Part shown: positions 41,846 to 52,400 of the stretch, in pieces | Numbering within the stretch: position 1 is the stretch's first letter | Layout: every line of letters starts with the position of its first letter | From: an uncultured Allomuricauda sp. | GTDB taxonomy: Bacteria; Bacteroidota; Bacteroidia; Flavobacteriales; Flavobacteriaceae | Assembly: GCF_947495325.1 (NCBI RefSeq) | Contig: NZ_CANLYK010000001.1 | Coordinates: forward strand, 1,426,001 to 1,490,000 | Reading direction: 5' to 3' | Length of the DNA: 64,000 bases | Notes under the pieces: model-generated | What the model saw: only the letters and a program-made list of their open reading frames with translations | Database searches by the model: none | What the model was told of the DNA's origin: nothing | Program-made: the position numbers and the translations under genes

Positions 41846-43102
41846 ATGGACGCAGGATTATTTACAGCGAATAATGTTTGGATGATGATTTGTACCGGAC
41901 TAGTGTTTTTCATGCACTTAGGTTTCTCTTTTTTGGAGATCGGTCTTACCAGACAAAAGAATACCGTAAACATTTTATTTAAGAATGTATTTATTATATG
42001 TGTTGGCTTACTACTTTATTATGTAGGCGGATTTAACCTAATGTACCCAGGTTTTGAAGATGGGGATATGGGCTTCCTAAAATTTGCAGGTTTTGGAATT
42101 GCAGCACCTGAAGGTGGTATGACTCCTGATTATGCGGATGGAGGATATACTTGGTGGACAGATTTCTTATTCCAAGGAATGTTTGCCGCAACTGCAGCTA
42201 CAATTGTATCTGGAGCAGTAGCTGAACGTATAAAACTTGGTGGATTTATGATTTTCACCATAGTTTACGTAGGATTGGTATATCCAATTGTAGGTTCATG
42301 GCAATGGGGTGGTGGATTCCTTTCATCACTTTCTTATGGTTCAGCTGAAGGATTTTATGACTTTGCAGGTTCCACTTTGGTTCATTCCGTTGGTGGATGG
42401 GGTGCATTGATTGCAATCTTCCTTCTTGGAGCTAGAATTGGTAAATTCGGTGAAGATGGAAAACCAAAAGCTATTCCAGGGCATAGTCTACCATTTGCCG
42501 CAGCAGGTGTTTTAATACTTTGGTTGGGATGGTTTGGATTTAATGGAGGATCCGTTCTTTCTGCAGACCCAGAACTAACTTCTCTAGTGTTGGTAACAAC
42601 TTCCTTGGCTGCCGCAGCCGGTGGTGTTTCCGCTTTCTTAACTTCTTTACTTGCGTACAAAAACTACGATTTAACAATGTTTTTAAACGGAATCTTAGGT
42701 GGTTTGGTAGGTATTACAGCTGGTGCTGATCAAATGTCTCCAAACGAGGCTGTCATCATCGGATTATTGGCTGGTATTATTATCGTAGCCGGTGTAGCTC
42801 TTATAGACAAATTAAAGTTGGACGACCCTGTTGGAGCAGTAGCCGTTCACTTGATCTGTGGTATCTGGGGAACATTGGCCGTAGGTATTTTTGGAAGCTT
42901 GGCAAGTTTTGATCAATTCTTGGTACAGTTGGCAGGTGTTGGAGCAGCAGCTGCTATGTGCTCAATATCAGCATTTATCATACTCTTTACCATCAAGAAA
43001 GTATCTGGACTTCGAGTTTCGGAAAAAGAAGAGTTGGAAGGTCTGGACATCCACGAACATGGAATGGATGCCTATGCAGACTTTAGAATGAATCAACACT
43101 AA
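41846..43102 (+). CDS. amt: Ammonium transporter Amt
   Basis: 418 aa, eleven transmembrane helices expected. DFAGSTLVHSVGGWGALI contains the Amt signature D-F-A-G-S-x-x-V-H with the first pore His; the second pore His is in GAVAVHLICGIWGTLAVG. It imports ammonium. Co-transcribed with the P-II gene (30-base gap) and followed by an outer-membrane barrel. Confidence 0.95.
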   Translation: MDAGLFTANNVWMMICTGLVFFMHLGFSFLEIGLTRQKNTVNILFKNVFIICVGLLLYYVGGFNLMYPGFEDGDMGFLKFAGFGIAAPEGGMTPDYADGGYTWWTDFLFQGMFAATAATIVSGAVAERIKLGGFMIFTIVYVGLVYPIVGSWQWGGGFLSSLSYGSAEGFYDFAGSTLVHSVGGWGALIAIFLLGARIGKFGEDGKPKAIPGHSLPFAAAGVLILWLGWFGFNGGSVLSADPELTSLVLVTTSLAAAAGGVSAFLTSLLAYKNYDLTMFLNGILGGLVGITAGADQMSPNEAVIIGLLAGIIIVAGVALIDKLKLDDPVGAVAVHLICGIWGTLAVGIFGSLASFDQFLVQLAGVGAAAAMCSISAFIILFTIKKVSGLRVSEKEELEGLDIHEHGMDAYADFRMNQH

Positions 43103-43113
43103 TAAAAAAAGGA

Positions 43114-43141
43114 AACGGAGCGTTTGGCAGAACGCTCCGTT
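43114..43141 (+). terminator. Hairpin after amt
   Basis: AACGGAGCGTT-TGGCAG-AACGCTCCGTT is a perfect 11-bp stem. The following TATATAACC is not a clear T-run, so it may attenuate or stabilise rather than fully terminate before the barrel gene. Confidence 0.6.
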
Positions 43142-43223
43142 ATATAACCTTTTCAAATTACAAAACTCAATTAATAAAATTAAATGCTTCTCCAGAAGAG
43201 AGGGGCACCTAAAATATTACGAT

Positions 43224-44309
43224 ATGAAAACGATTATAAATACAAAATACATAAAAAATTTAGCTTTTGCCGCATTGGCACTATTGTCTACTGCTGCCTT
43301 TGCGCAGGACGAAGAAGAAGCGCCAAAATTTAGTATAAGTGGATCTGTTGATGCATACTATAGGGCAAACTTAAATGGTGATAATTCCACCTCTGAAAAT
43401 GGAGATGGTAGTTTTAGCCCAAATGCTGCTCCGGGATCTTCTTTTGCAAACTTGCCAGGTTTTGCCCTAGGTATGGCTAATGTAGTTGCAAGTTATGAAG
43501 GCGAAAAGTCAGGATTTGTTGCAGATTTAGTTTTTGGACCAAGAGGTACGGATGCAATTTTTGCTTCACCTATCTATTCAGCTACAGGTGATATTGTAAA
43601 TCAACTGTATGCCTATTGGAATGTAAGTGATGCCGTGACACTTACTGTAGGAAACTTTAATACCTTTTTAGGATACGAAGTAATTTCTCCGGTAGCAAAC
43701 TTTAATTACAGCACTTCATACCTTTTCTCTTATGGGCCATTCAGCCATACTGGTTTAAAAGCAGATTTTGCTATATCGGATGACTTTAGCTTGATGTTGG
43801 CTGTAATGAATAGAACAGACGTTACGGAACTTAATCTAGATGGAAAATATGCATATGGAGTCCAACTCGGATACAGTGATCAATACTTAAATTTATTAAT
43901 TGATAATGGAGCGTTTGAAGTAGATTACACAGGCGGCTTCAACCTGTCTGAAGATTTCTTTTTAGGAATTAATGCCGCTCATTTTAGCATCGAAGAGGAT
44001 GGCGGAAGTTTTACAGGTGCAGCCTTATATCCTCAATATACTACTTCCGAAAATTTTACAATTGGACTAAGAGGTGAATATTTTATGGAGACTGACTTTT
44101 TTGGTGCAATTGGTGCATTTGATGCAGACGGCGATGCCAGTGTTTTTGCAGTAACACTTACTGGTAGCGCTACTATTGGAGATTTAATGATTAAACCAGA
44201 ATTACGTTTAGATAGTGCTTCAGATGATTCTGTAAATTTTCTTGATAGCGACTTAGCTCCTCAAAAAAGTTTATCCTCATTTCTTATAGCAGCCATCTAT
44301 TCTTTCTAG
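43224..44309 (+). CDS. Outer-membrane beta-barrel (porin-like) protein
   Basis: 361 aa. The signal peptide (ending AAFAQ) is followed by DEEEAPKFSISGSVDAYYRANL and a series of amphipathic strands ending in an aromatic residue (LIAAIYSF). It fits the porin-like barrels that follow amt in many Bacteroidota and presumably lets ammonium or other nitrogen sources through the outer membrane. This role is inferred from the gene order. Confidence 0.85.
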   Translation: MKTIINTKYIKNLAFAALALLSTAAFAQDEEEAPKFSISGSVDAYYRANLNGDNSTSENGDGSFSPNAAPGSSFANLPGFALGMANVVASYEGEKSGFVADLVFGPRGTDAIFASPIYSATGDIVNQLYAYWNVSDAVTLTVGNFNTFLGYEVISPVANFNYSTSYLFSYGPFSHTGLKADFAISDDFSLMLAVMNRTDVTELNLDGKYAYGVQLGYSDQYLNLLIDNGAFEVDYTGGFNLSEDFFLGINAAHFSIEEDGGSFTGAALYPQYTTSENFTIGLRGEYFMETDFFGAIGAFDADGDASVFAVTLTGSATIGDLMIKPELRLDSASDDSVNFLDSDLAPQKSLSSFLIAAIYSF

Positions 44310-44338
44310 ACCCAAAAAATACATTTTAATGCTAATAG

Positions 44339-44371
44339 AAAGCCTTACTCCTTAGGGATTAAGGCTTTTTT
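44339..44371 (+). terminator. Terminator after the porin-like gene
   Basis: AAAGCCTTA...TAAGGCTTTTTT stem with a loop of about 12 bases and a T-run. Confidence 0.85.
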
Positions 44372-44381
44372 GGTCATTTTG

Positions 44382-44452
44382 AAGTCTTTCACTCCTGCTC
44401 TCATATTAGTTCTCAAATAATTTTGCCTTGGCGCTAGAGGGCAGGAGTACTT
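44382..44452 (-). pseudogene. Relic of a DUF1684 gene 3' end
   Basis: Read on the - strand, this stretch encodes KYSCPLAPRQNYLRTNMRAG followed by VKDF. It is closely similar to the last 25 residues of the DUF1684 lipoprotein gene about 1.1 kb further on (KYSCPLVPRQNYVSTLVRAG then VKDF). No frame continues upstream. It is a fragment of a lost paralogue or of a duplication. Confidence 0.65.
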
Positions 44453-44556
44453 TAATTAAAATTTTTTATCTCTATAACAATTCAGCGTCACTTTTAAAAT
44501 TTCATAACACAGTTTTTTCTTACCTTTTAAGAAGTATTAATCCTAAAATCTTAAAA

Positions 44557-45483
44557 ATGAAAAAACTACTTTTACCCATTGCCTTCGTACTATTTTTGTG
44601 TTCCTGTAGCAATCAAAATGACCTAACAACCGCTCCTCAAAATGTAGATGCCGATGGCTCTCAATTTGATTCATCTCTGGAAAACACGGTTATTCCCGAT
44701 TCACTTAAATATTTAAAGGACTATTTGATAGATGAACTAATGTTCAATGAGGAAGATATTGCTTATGGGGATAGTGAATTTATCATAGAAAATGATATGG
44801 TGATAAATATAGAAGGTTTGATTAAAATAATTGAGTTTAACAAAGGAAATGGTATTGATCCTGCCGCTCATTATGCAAGTAGTGGTTGCAGCGCTTTTTC
44901 TCCATCCCCTGTACGTGCGAACTTTTGTCCGGGAAGAAATTGCAGTCATGATGATGAGATTTATTACATTTCCGTTGATATCAGCGGCTCTATTCCTCAG
45001 GCCTGGAGACAGGCAACCATAGATGCAATGAATAATTGGAATAATCTCCAAAACAATCGTATGAATTTTATCCTAGAAGACAGAAATTGTGATATAAGAG
45101 CTTGGGACGGCATCGAAGTTCATCTATATAGTGAAAGCGACACAGGAGTAGCAGCTAGAGCTTACCTTCCCTCTCAAACACCTGGTTATAGAATTGAAAT
45201 AAACCAAAACTATTGGAGATATCCAACCAATAACATTCCCGTTTTCGCAAGAATAATGACACATGAATTTGGGCATACTATTGGATTTAGACACACTGAT
45301 GAAACAGATGGTTGTTTTATTTCTGGTTCCGCAAACACTGATGCACAATCAATCATGAATTCACAATTGAATGCAAACCTTGCCGGAAATGGTTTTTCAA
45401 ATGCAGACATTACAGCACATGATATATTATATCCAAGTGCAGATAACTCAGCAAGAATCGTTGAATTCAATTGCAGGATATAA
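44557..45483 (+). CDS. M57-type (HEIGH-like) zinc metallopeptidase lipoprotein
   Basis: 308 aa from ATG 44557; the longer upstream frame crosses non-coding and relic sequence. Lipobox LFLCSC gives a lipid anchor. The mature catalytic part has YYISVDISGSIPQAWRQAT near 140 and the zinc site HEFGHTIGFRH near 232 (HExxHxxGxxH), followed by a Met-turn-like SIMNSQ. These are the features of dual-action HEIGH/M57 metzincins. A surface protease. Confidence 0.88.
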   Translation: MKKLLLPIAFVLFLCSCSNQNDLTTAPQNVDADGSQFDSSLENTVIPDSLKYLKDYLIDELMFNEEDIAYGDSEFIIENDMVINIEGLIKIIEFNKGNGIDPAAHYASSGCSAFSPSPVRANFCPGRNCSHDDEIYYISVDISGSIPQAWRQATIDAMNNWNNLQNNRMNFILEDRNCDIRAWDGIEVHLYSESDTGVAARAYLPSQTPGYRIEINQNYWRYPTNNIPVFARIMTHEFGHTIGFRHTDETDGCFISGSANTDAQSIMNSQLNANLAGNGFSNADITAHDILYPSADNSARIVEFNCRI

Positions 45484-45503
45484 AGGAAAAATATTCATTT
45501 ACT

Positions 45504-45546
45504 AATAATTCCCTTTGGCTTTTAGAGTTAAAGGGAATTATTTTTT
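45504..45546. terminator. Terminator between convergent genes
   Basis: AATAATTCCCTTT and AAAGGGAATTATT form a 13-bp stem followed by a T-run on the + strand. It overlaps the stop codon of the - strand DUF1684 gene. Confidence 0.8.
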
Positions 45547-46179
45547 CATAAAATCTTTTACTCCAGCCCTAACCAAGGTGCTGACATAGTTTTGCCTTGG
45601 CACTAGAGGACAAGAGTACTTTTTATTATACACGCAATAGGGATTATAGGCCTTGTTAAAGTCAATGATAATGGTATCCCCCTCTGGGATGGTTAAATCT
45701 ATATAACGCCCTCCCCCATAGGTTTTGATTCCATTTGTTTCATCTAAAAAAGGAAGAAATAAATACTCTTTATATTCCTCTTGGTCCATCAAATCGAGGC
45801 TTTGGTAGATTTCAAGTTTATGTTTCGTCCCGTTCAATTCAAAATGGGCAATGCCATACACTACTTCCCGCCTCTTTTCTTTGGTCGTTGTGCCCATCAA
45901 AAAAGGAACCGCGTCAGGCGTTCGTTCAAATCTTGCTCTTACTATATAAGTGCTATCCGGTTCAAAAAAGTCAAGCTCTTCAAAAGTTTTTCGATATTTA
46001 TCTGGTAACGGTGATGTATCAGGGTTTTTAAACGTTTCATTCAATTCTCGCTGAAACAATAATATTTCTTGTATTGCCTTCGATTCAATTTGAACCTTAT
46101 CAACAGTAGAAGTGTGGTATTTTTTATCAGATTTACAGCCAACTACCAAAAATAACATTACACCAAATACATATTTCAT
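45538..46179 (-). CDS. DUF1684 lipoprotein
   Basis: 213 aa from ATG at 46179, giving MKYVFGVMLFLVVGCKS with a lipobox (VVGC). The longer frame starts in the divergent promoter region. DUF1684 blocks are seen: YIVRARFERTPDAVPFLMGT, LDETNGIKTYGGGRYIDL, IIDFNKAYNPYCVYNKKYSC and LVPRQNYVSTLVRAG. Function unknown. A paralogous 3' fragment lies at 44382-44452. Confidence 0.87.
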   Translation of the reverse strand: MKYVFGVMLFLVVGCKSDKKYHTSTVDKVQIESKAIQEILLFQRELNETFKNPDTSPLPDKYRKTFEELDFFEPDSTYIVRARFERTPDAVPFLMGTTTKEKRREVVYGIAHFELNGTKHKLEIYQSLDLMDQEEYKEYLFLPFLDETNGIKTYGGGRYIDLTIPEGDTIIIDFNKAYNPYCVYNKKYSCPLVPRQNYVSTLVRAGVKDFMKK

Positions 46180-46263
46180 ATTGAAAATCTTTTCTATAAA
46201 AATAGTAGAAATCGTTCTTAATGGTACCTTAGCAGTAGTATCAGTATCTAAAAACCTTGACAA

Positions 46264-46998
46264 ATGGTCAAAAACATTTGCATTTTTACTATTCTACTTT
46301 TAATTATTTCCTGCGGCCGTCAAAAAAAAGAGACCATAGCAGACACTGCTCAAAGAGTTTTTCCAAAGATGAATCCCAATAGATATAATGTCGCCTTTTT
46401 ACTTATGGATGGTGTCTACAACACAGAGTTTACTGCTCCTTATGATATTTTTCAACATACCCAATACCGAAAGGAAATAAAGGCCATGAACACGTTTACG
46501 GTTGCCAATACTTTGGAACCTATAACTTCCTTTGAAGGAGTACGTATTCTACCGGATTTTGATTATACCCAAGATTCCATTCCCACTATCGATATCCTAG
46601 TAGTACCCAGTGCAGAACATCATTTAAACACGGATTTACAGGATACCATAATGTTGAATTTTGTCAAAAAGATGAGTAAAGATGCTTTGTTTGTCACTTC
46701 TCATTGTGATGGCGCTTTTGTTTTGGCCAAAGCAGGTCTGCTAGATGATGTGGTTTCCACCACTTTTCCAAGTGATATTGACACCTACAAAACCATGTTT
46801 CCACATCTGAAGGTCAAGGATAGCGTACTTTTTGTACATGATGGTAAATTTATTACTTCTGCCGGTGGAGCTAAAAGCTTTGAAGCTGCCCTTTATTTAT
46901 GCGAGCACCTTTATGGAAAAGAGATTGCAGAGTCGCTTGCTGGTGGGCTTGTTATTGATTGGGATTTAAGTACTGTTCCAAAGCTTATTCTTCAATAA
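46264..46998 (+). CDS. DJ-1/PfpI-family lipoprotein
   Basis: 244 aa. Lipobox IISC (Cys17), then a class-I glutamine-amidotransferase-like domain: VAFLLMDGVYNTEFTAPYDIF, IDILVVPSAEHH, and the nucleophile elbow FVTSHCDGAFVLA with Cys148, then GGAKSFEAALYL. Members include deglycases, proteases and AraC-type sensors; this one is exported. It converges with and overlaps the end of the next gene by 14 bases. Confidence 0.87.
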   Translation: MVKNICIFTILLLIISCGRQKKETIADTAQRVFPKMNPNRYNVAFLLMDGVYNTEFTAPYDIFQHTQYRKEIKAMNTFTVANTLEPITSFEGVRILPDFDYTQDSIPTIDILVVPSAEHHLNTDLQDTIMLNFVKKMSKDALFVTSHCDGAFVLAKAGLLDDVVSTTFPSDIDTYKTMFPHLKVKDSVLFVHDGKFITSAGGAKSFEAALYLCEHLYGKEIAESLAGGLVIDWDLSTVPKLILQ

Positions 46999-48400
46999 TC
47001 TCGTAGCGCGCATCCTCTAAATATTGGGAAATCAACTTGTTGAATTTTGGTGTTATGCGCAACAATGCGGTATCTTCCAAACCGTATAGTTTTTCCGTAT
47101 CCTTAAAACCTTTTTTTAGCGCTTCTTCCAAGTAAAACAAAGCAGTTCCGTAGTCCTCATTTTTAGAACTTAGGGATATTATTTTTAAATAAAATTCAAA
47201 ATTATCCGGTTCCAATATCGTTTTTAACATATACAAAAATGCCAAGGCATCCTCATCTATTACTGGCTCCGATAGCTCAATTTCAATATTGTCTTCTGCC
47301 AAAGCGTTTACATAACCAAGCAATCTGTAACCCATCTCCTTTTCATTAGGGTTGACTCCGGAGATAAACTTTTGTATCTCGGTCATTTGATAATTCCACC
47401 AACCTAAATTATTGAAATTATGGGTGATGACATCCTCCTCTATGTAGTATTGATAATCTTCCTTCAACAGGGATTCTTTGAAAAAAGCTGCGCTTTCCGC
47501 TCTTTTCATTCCTCTAAAAACTTTATTTTTCCTTAGATTTTTTTGCACCTGTCTTAAGGAATCCATGTTTTTATGTACACTGTAAATCGACATCATTTCA
47601 GTCATATATTGCTCTGCCAACAATAATTTTCCAGAGTTTTTGAACCTGTTCACCTTGGCAATATCCTCTTTAAACGCGTTTTCAATATAACTGGAATCTT
47701 TGGCAACAAACTTCCTTCCCATTGCAGCTAAAGTGAACAACTGCAAAGCTTTTTTAAAATAACTCTGATTTGGCCATTTGCCATCATTTTCATCCAACAA
47801 AACTTGATTGGGATACCGAAATCTATCCAAAACCTTCTCCAGGTTAAGCATTTCTATGTAGTTGAAATTTCTCTTCCCAACAATTCCAATAAAATGAAAA
47901 GTACGCTTGCTGTTCAATAAATCCGTGTTCGCCATTGACTCATTAACGGATACAACCCCATTTACATTTCTAATAAAAATTGGAACCAGACTTGCCAAAC
48001 GAGCTCCAGAATCTATTCCACCAGCATATACCCTATCTTTATGAATAGGGAGAATTTCGATAATTTTCCGAAATGCGTTGCTTGTGTTTACCATGTTGTC
48101 CGTTAACGAAATACTATCCTTTACCGAGGGAGCCGCAAGCACATAACCTTCTTTCTCTGCAGCGTGTACAAACATGGAAATGGTCTGTTTTGGCTTACCC
48201 TCCAAATCCATAATCAATAACAATGGCCAAAATTTATCCGTAGTAAAATCTTTTGGGAGGTAAAGGGAAAAAGTTTCTGCAATGGAATCGTTGATTGGCA
48301 AAGATTCTATAATCGTTCCTTTTTTAAGAACCATTTGTTGTGCAATTGTAGGTTGCAACAAAAATGTAATTAGAAAAAGTGAAATGTATATTTTTTTCAT
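46985..48400 (-). CDS. Secreted alpha/beta-hydrolase-like protein, Asp at nucleophile position
   Basis: 471 aa. The signal peptide (ending TIAQQ) is followed by an esterase/PHB-depolymerase-like N-terminal domain: WPLLLIMDLEGKPKQTI and AYGG-type elbow VYAGGIDSGARLASL. At the usual Ser of GxSxG there is Asp130 (G-I-D-S-G). The C-terminal half (from about 230) is helical with a TPR-like end (YGTALFYLEEALKKGF). It may be a pseudo-enzyme or use the neighbouring Ser131. Unknown function. Confidence 0.75.
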   Translation of the reverse strand: MKKIYISLFLITFLLQPTIAQQMVLKKGTIIESLPINDSIAETFSLYLPKDFTTDKFWPLLLIMDLEGKPKQTISMFVHAAEKEGYVLAAPSVKDSISLTDNMVNTSNAFRKIIEILPIHKDRVYAGGIDSGARLASLVPIFIRNVNGVVSVNESMANTDLLNSKRTFHFIGIVGKRNFNYIEMLNLEKVLDRFRYPNQVLLDENDGKWPNQSYFKKALQLFTLAAMGRKFVAKDSSYIENAFKEDIAKVNRFKNSGKLLLAEQYMTEMMSIYSVHKNMDSLRQVQKNLRKNKVFRGMKRAESAAFFKESLLKEDYQYYIEEDVITHNFNNLGWWNYQMTEIQKFISGVNPNEKEMGYRLLGYVNALAEDNIEIELSEPVIDEDALAFLYMLKTILEPDNFEFYLKIISLSSKNEDYGTALFYLEEALKKGFKDTEKLYGLEDTALLRITPKFNKLISQYLEDARYEIIEE

Positions 48401-48466
48401 AATAGTTCCTCAACAAAAACCTAGCCAAAAAGAAAAACTCAATGATGCTACAAAATTAATCGAAAT

Positions 48467-48919
48467 TTACACGCTAACCTTACTTGCTTTAATAGGGGCA
48501 TGGTTCACAATATTGGAAAGCACAATATGGGTTCTGCATTCGCCATAGCTAATTAGTTCATCAATAAACTTTTCTAAATGTGATTGATCTTTGAGTACCA
48601 CCTCCATAATAATATTTTCATTACCTGTAATACGATAACAATTAATTACTTCTTGAAAGGATTCTACTTTACTAAGAAATGGCTTCAGTTTACCCATAAA
48701 CGCCCGCAACATGATTATGGCCTTTAATTGATGCCCAGCCAAAGTATATGAAACATTAGTTCGGTATCCTTCTATTATTCCAAGGTCTTCCATCTTTTTT
48801 ACCCGTTCTGCAACAGCGGGAGGCGTCAACCCCACTTTGCGTCCTATATTGGCAAAAGATTCCCTAGCATTTTGCTGTAAACAACCAAGAATTTCCCAGT
48901 TTAACTCATCTATCTTCAT
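48467..48919 (-). CDS. Lrp/AsnC family transcriptional regulator
   Basis: 150 aa. The N-terminal winged helix (INWEILGCLQQNARESFANIGRKVGLTPPAVAERVKKME) is followed by the RAM ligand-binding domain (CYRITGNENIIMEVVLKDQSHLEKFIDEL). Lrp/AsnC proteins sense amino acids. Targets unknown; the gene stands alone. Confidence 0.92.
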   Translation of the reverse strand: MKIDELNWEILGCLQQNARESFANIGRKVGLTPPAVAERVKKMEDLGIIEGYRTNVSYTLAGHQLKAIIMLRAFMGKLKPFLSKVESFQEVINCYRITGNENIIMEVVLKDQSHLEKFIDELISYGECRTHIVLSNIVNHAPIKASKVSV

Positions 48920-49042
48920 ATTTAAAGAAAAAACAAATAATACCTTATATTCAAAAGCAAATATATAAATCTACTTTTTAAACCAAAGTTACATTATCTT
49001 TTTCATATGTAATTTTATAGGTACAAATTGCTTTGAAACAAA

Positions 49043-49444
49043 ATGAAGAGAAATTCCTTAAATTCTCTGGGTGTATACCGTAAATCATTGGCTTTGCGAG
49101 ATTTGAGCGAAGCTGTAGCTACTTATTTTGCTTATAATAAGGAAATAATATCCTTGCGTAAAATTGACAGCTTTCGGGATGATATTACCCAATCCTTGAT
49201 GACAGATGCCGTGCTTATTACCAAAGAGGTAGAACTTGCTGCACTCAGCAATTCGTATTCTGTTCGAATGAAAAGTATGACCTTTATAAATATCATGACC
49301 CGAAACATTTTGGCCTATTGTAATGGTCTAGAGAGAGATGGAATTAAGGAGAAAGAATACTTGAATCTTCTACGAAAAGAAATCAAAACGTTTAGGGGTT
49401 CCTTTAAGAAATGGAGGAAGTCCCTTCAAAACGGAAATGACTAG
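49043..49444 (+). CDS. All-helical protein, function unknown
   Basis: 133 aa. Four helices are predicted by hydrophobic spacing, the last very basic (LRKEIKTFRGSFKKWRKSL). The general shape recalls four-helix-bundle (S23-like) proteins, but the similarity is weak. No membrane segment. A short gap separates it from the end of the convergent icmF. Confidence 0.6.
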   Translation: MKRNSLNSLGVYRKSLALRDLSEAVATYFAYNKEIISLRKIDSFRDDITQSLMTDAVLITKEVELAALSNSYSVRMKSMTFINIMTRNILAYCNGLERDGIKEKEYLNLLRKEIKTFRGSFKKWRKSLQNGND

Positions 49445-49465
49445 CTTATTTTCCTATTAGAAATC

Positions 49466-52400
49466 CTACATATTTCTCCTGTATTGACCCCCAACTTGAA
49501 ACAATGCGTTTGTGATTTGACCCAATGAGCAATATTTTGTGACTTCCATTAATTTTTCAAAGAGGTTTTCATTATTGATAGCTGTTCGTTGAAGCTCTAA
49601 CAATTGTATTTCCGTATCGGACTCGTTTCTACTATGTAAATTTTGCAAGGTTTCAATTTGATTTTTCTTCTCTTTGTCTGCAGCTCTAATAACCTCCGTT
49701 GGCAAAATAGTTGGCGAACCCTTGGAACTCAAAAAGGTATTAACACCAACAATGGGGTATTTACCAGAATGCTTCAAAGTCTCATAATGTAAGCTTTCTT
49801 CCTGAATTTTGGAACGCTGGTACATGGTTTCCATTGCCCCAAGAACCCCTCCTCTTTCCGTAATTCTATCAAACTCCAACAAAACTGCTTCCTCAACCAA
49901 ATCGGTTAATTCCTCAATTATAAATGAACCTTGCAATGGGTTTTCATTTTTGGTCAACCCCAATTCCTTATTAATAATCAACTGTATGGCCATTGCCCTT
50001 CGCACAGATTCCTCCGTTGGTGTGGTAATGGCTTCATCATATGCATTCGTGTGCAAGGAATTACAATTATCATAAATGGCATACAGCGCCTGCAATGTGG
50101 TACGAATGTCATTAAAGTCAATTTCCTGAGCATGTAAACTTCTCCCCGAAGTCTGTATATGGTACTTTAACATTTGGGCGCGCGAATTTGCTCCATACTT
50201 TTCTTTCATTGCCTTAGCCCAAATCCTTCTAGCCACTCTACCTATTACAGCATATTCTGGGTCAACCCCATTTGAAAAAAAGAACGAAAGGTTTGGACCA
50301 AACTTATCAATGTCCATTCCTCTGCTCAAATAATACTCTACATACGTAAAACCATTGGACAATGTAAACGCCAATTGCGTAATTGGGTTAGCTCCGGCCT
50401 CTGCAATATGATATCCGGATATGGAAACCGAGTAAAAATTACGCACCTCATTTTCAATAAAATATGCTTGTACATCACCCATGAGGCGGAGTGCGAACTC
50501 CGTAGAAAAAATACACGTATTTTGTGCTTGATCCTCTTTTAAAATATCAGCCTGCACTGTTCCCCGTACCTGATTTAAAGTTTTTACCTTGATTTCGTCG
50601 TATACTTTTTTAGGTAAAACTTGGTCGCCGGTAACCCCTAAAAGCATTAACCCTAAGCCATCGTTTCCATTCGGAAGTTCTCCATAATAGCGAGGTCTTT
50701 TACTTTTTTTCTTTTTATATATTGATAAAATCTTCTGCTCCACCTCCTGCTCTATCCCTTTTTCCTTGATATATTTTTCACAATTTTGGTCAATAGCGGT
50801 ATTCATGAAAAATGCCAATAACATCGGTGCGGGGCCATTGATAGTCATGCTTACGGAAGTCATTGGGTCACTTAAATCAAAACCAGAATATAATTTTTTA
50901 GCATCGTCCAAACAACAAATTGATACTCCGGCATTTCCAATTTTTCCATAAATATCTGGTCTATGGTCTGGGTCATTTCCGTACAGCGTTACAGAATCAA
51001 AAGCCGTTGAAAGCCGCTTGGCGGGCATATCCAAACTAACATAATGAAAACGCCTATTAGTACGCTCTGGACCGCCTTCACCCGCAAACATTCGCGTTGG
51101 GTCTTCCCCAACCCTTTTAAAAGGATATAAACCGGAAGTATATGGGAATTCACCCGGAACGTTCTCTTGCAAAATCCACTTAAGAATGTCTCCCCAAGCC
51201 TTATATTTGGGCAGCGCTACCTTAGGTATCTTGCTATGGGAGAGTGATTTTGTATGTGTTTCAATATTGACTTCCTTGCCTCTTACTTTAAATGAATATA
51301 GTTCAGATTTATACCTATTTATGGTATCCTCCCATTTTAGAATGGACTCCCAGTTGTGGGGGTCAAGGTTCATTTTTACTTTATCAAATTGAGTCAATAG
51401 CAATTTAATAAAGGGAAGTTCTTCATTCTGAACCTGTTTCAGAATCATCGCATGGTCAAGGCCAGATTTTATTAGATGCCCATTCGCATTCCCATCGGAA
51501 ATGATAGATAGTATAGTTTGATGAATACCAAACAATTTTTGGGCTACTTTAGCTTGTCCCTCAACGTTTTTATCATAAGCTCTGTTATTCTCGGCTATTT
51601 CTGACAAATATCTGGTTCTAGAAGGAGGAATAACGAATACTTTTTCAGCTGCCTCATTTCCAACTTCAAAATTTGAAATCAACTTTGAGTCAGCTTTTTT
51701 AACCAAAGTATCCATCACTATCTTATAAAGTCTATTCATTCCCGGGTCATTGAATTGGGATGCAATTGTCCCAAAAATGGGCAAATCATCTTGATCAACA
51801 TCCCATAGACCCTGATTTCGCATGTACTGCTTTTTCACATCACGCAAGGCATCCAAAGCACCTCTTTTATCAAACTTATTAATGGCAACAACATCGGCAA
51901 AATCAAGCATATCAATTTTTTCAAGCTGTGTAGCCGCTCCAAATTCAGGAGTCATTACATACAAGGATACATCACTGTGTTCCAGGATTTCGGTATCGGA
52001 TTGTCCTATTCCCGATGTTTCAAGAATTATTAAATCAAAATTAGCCGCCTTAAGCACCTCAGCCGCCTCAGATACATGTTTGGAAAGTGCCAAGTTTGAT
52101 TGCCTGGTAGCCAATGAACGCATATACACACGATCATTGTTTATGGAATTCATTCTAATCCTATCGCCCAACAATGCCCCTCCAGTTTTTCTTTTGGAAG
52201 GGTCCACGGAAATTATTCCAATATGTTTTTCAGGAAAATCACTCAAAAACCTTCGTACCAATTCGTCTACCAAACTGGATTTTCCCGCTCCTCCTGTACC
52301 AGTTATCCCCAAAACTGGAACATGACCATTTGTATTGTTTATCTCAGACTCAAAAACCTCAAAGCGGTCGTGTCTATTTTCTGCCAAGGAAATTAATCGA

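Noticed and set aside
44428..44556. Longer N-terminus for the M57 peptidase
   Set aside because: It would cover the DUF1684 relic and place the lipobox inside the protein; ATG 44557 gives a normal lipoprotein signal.
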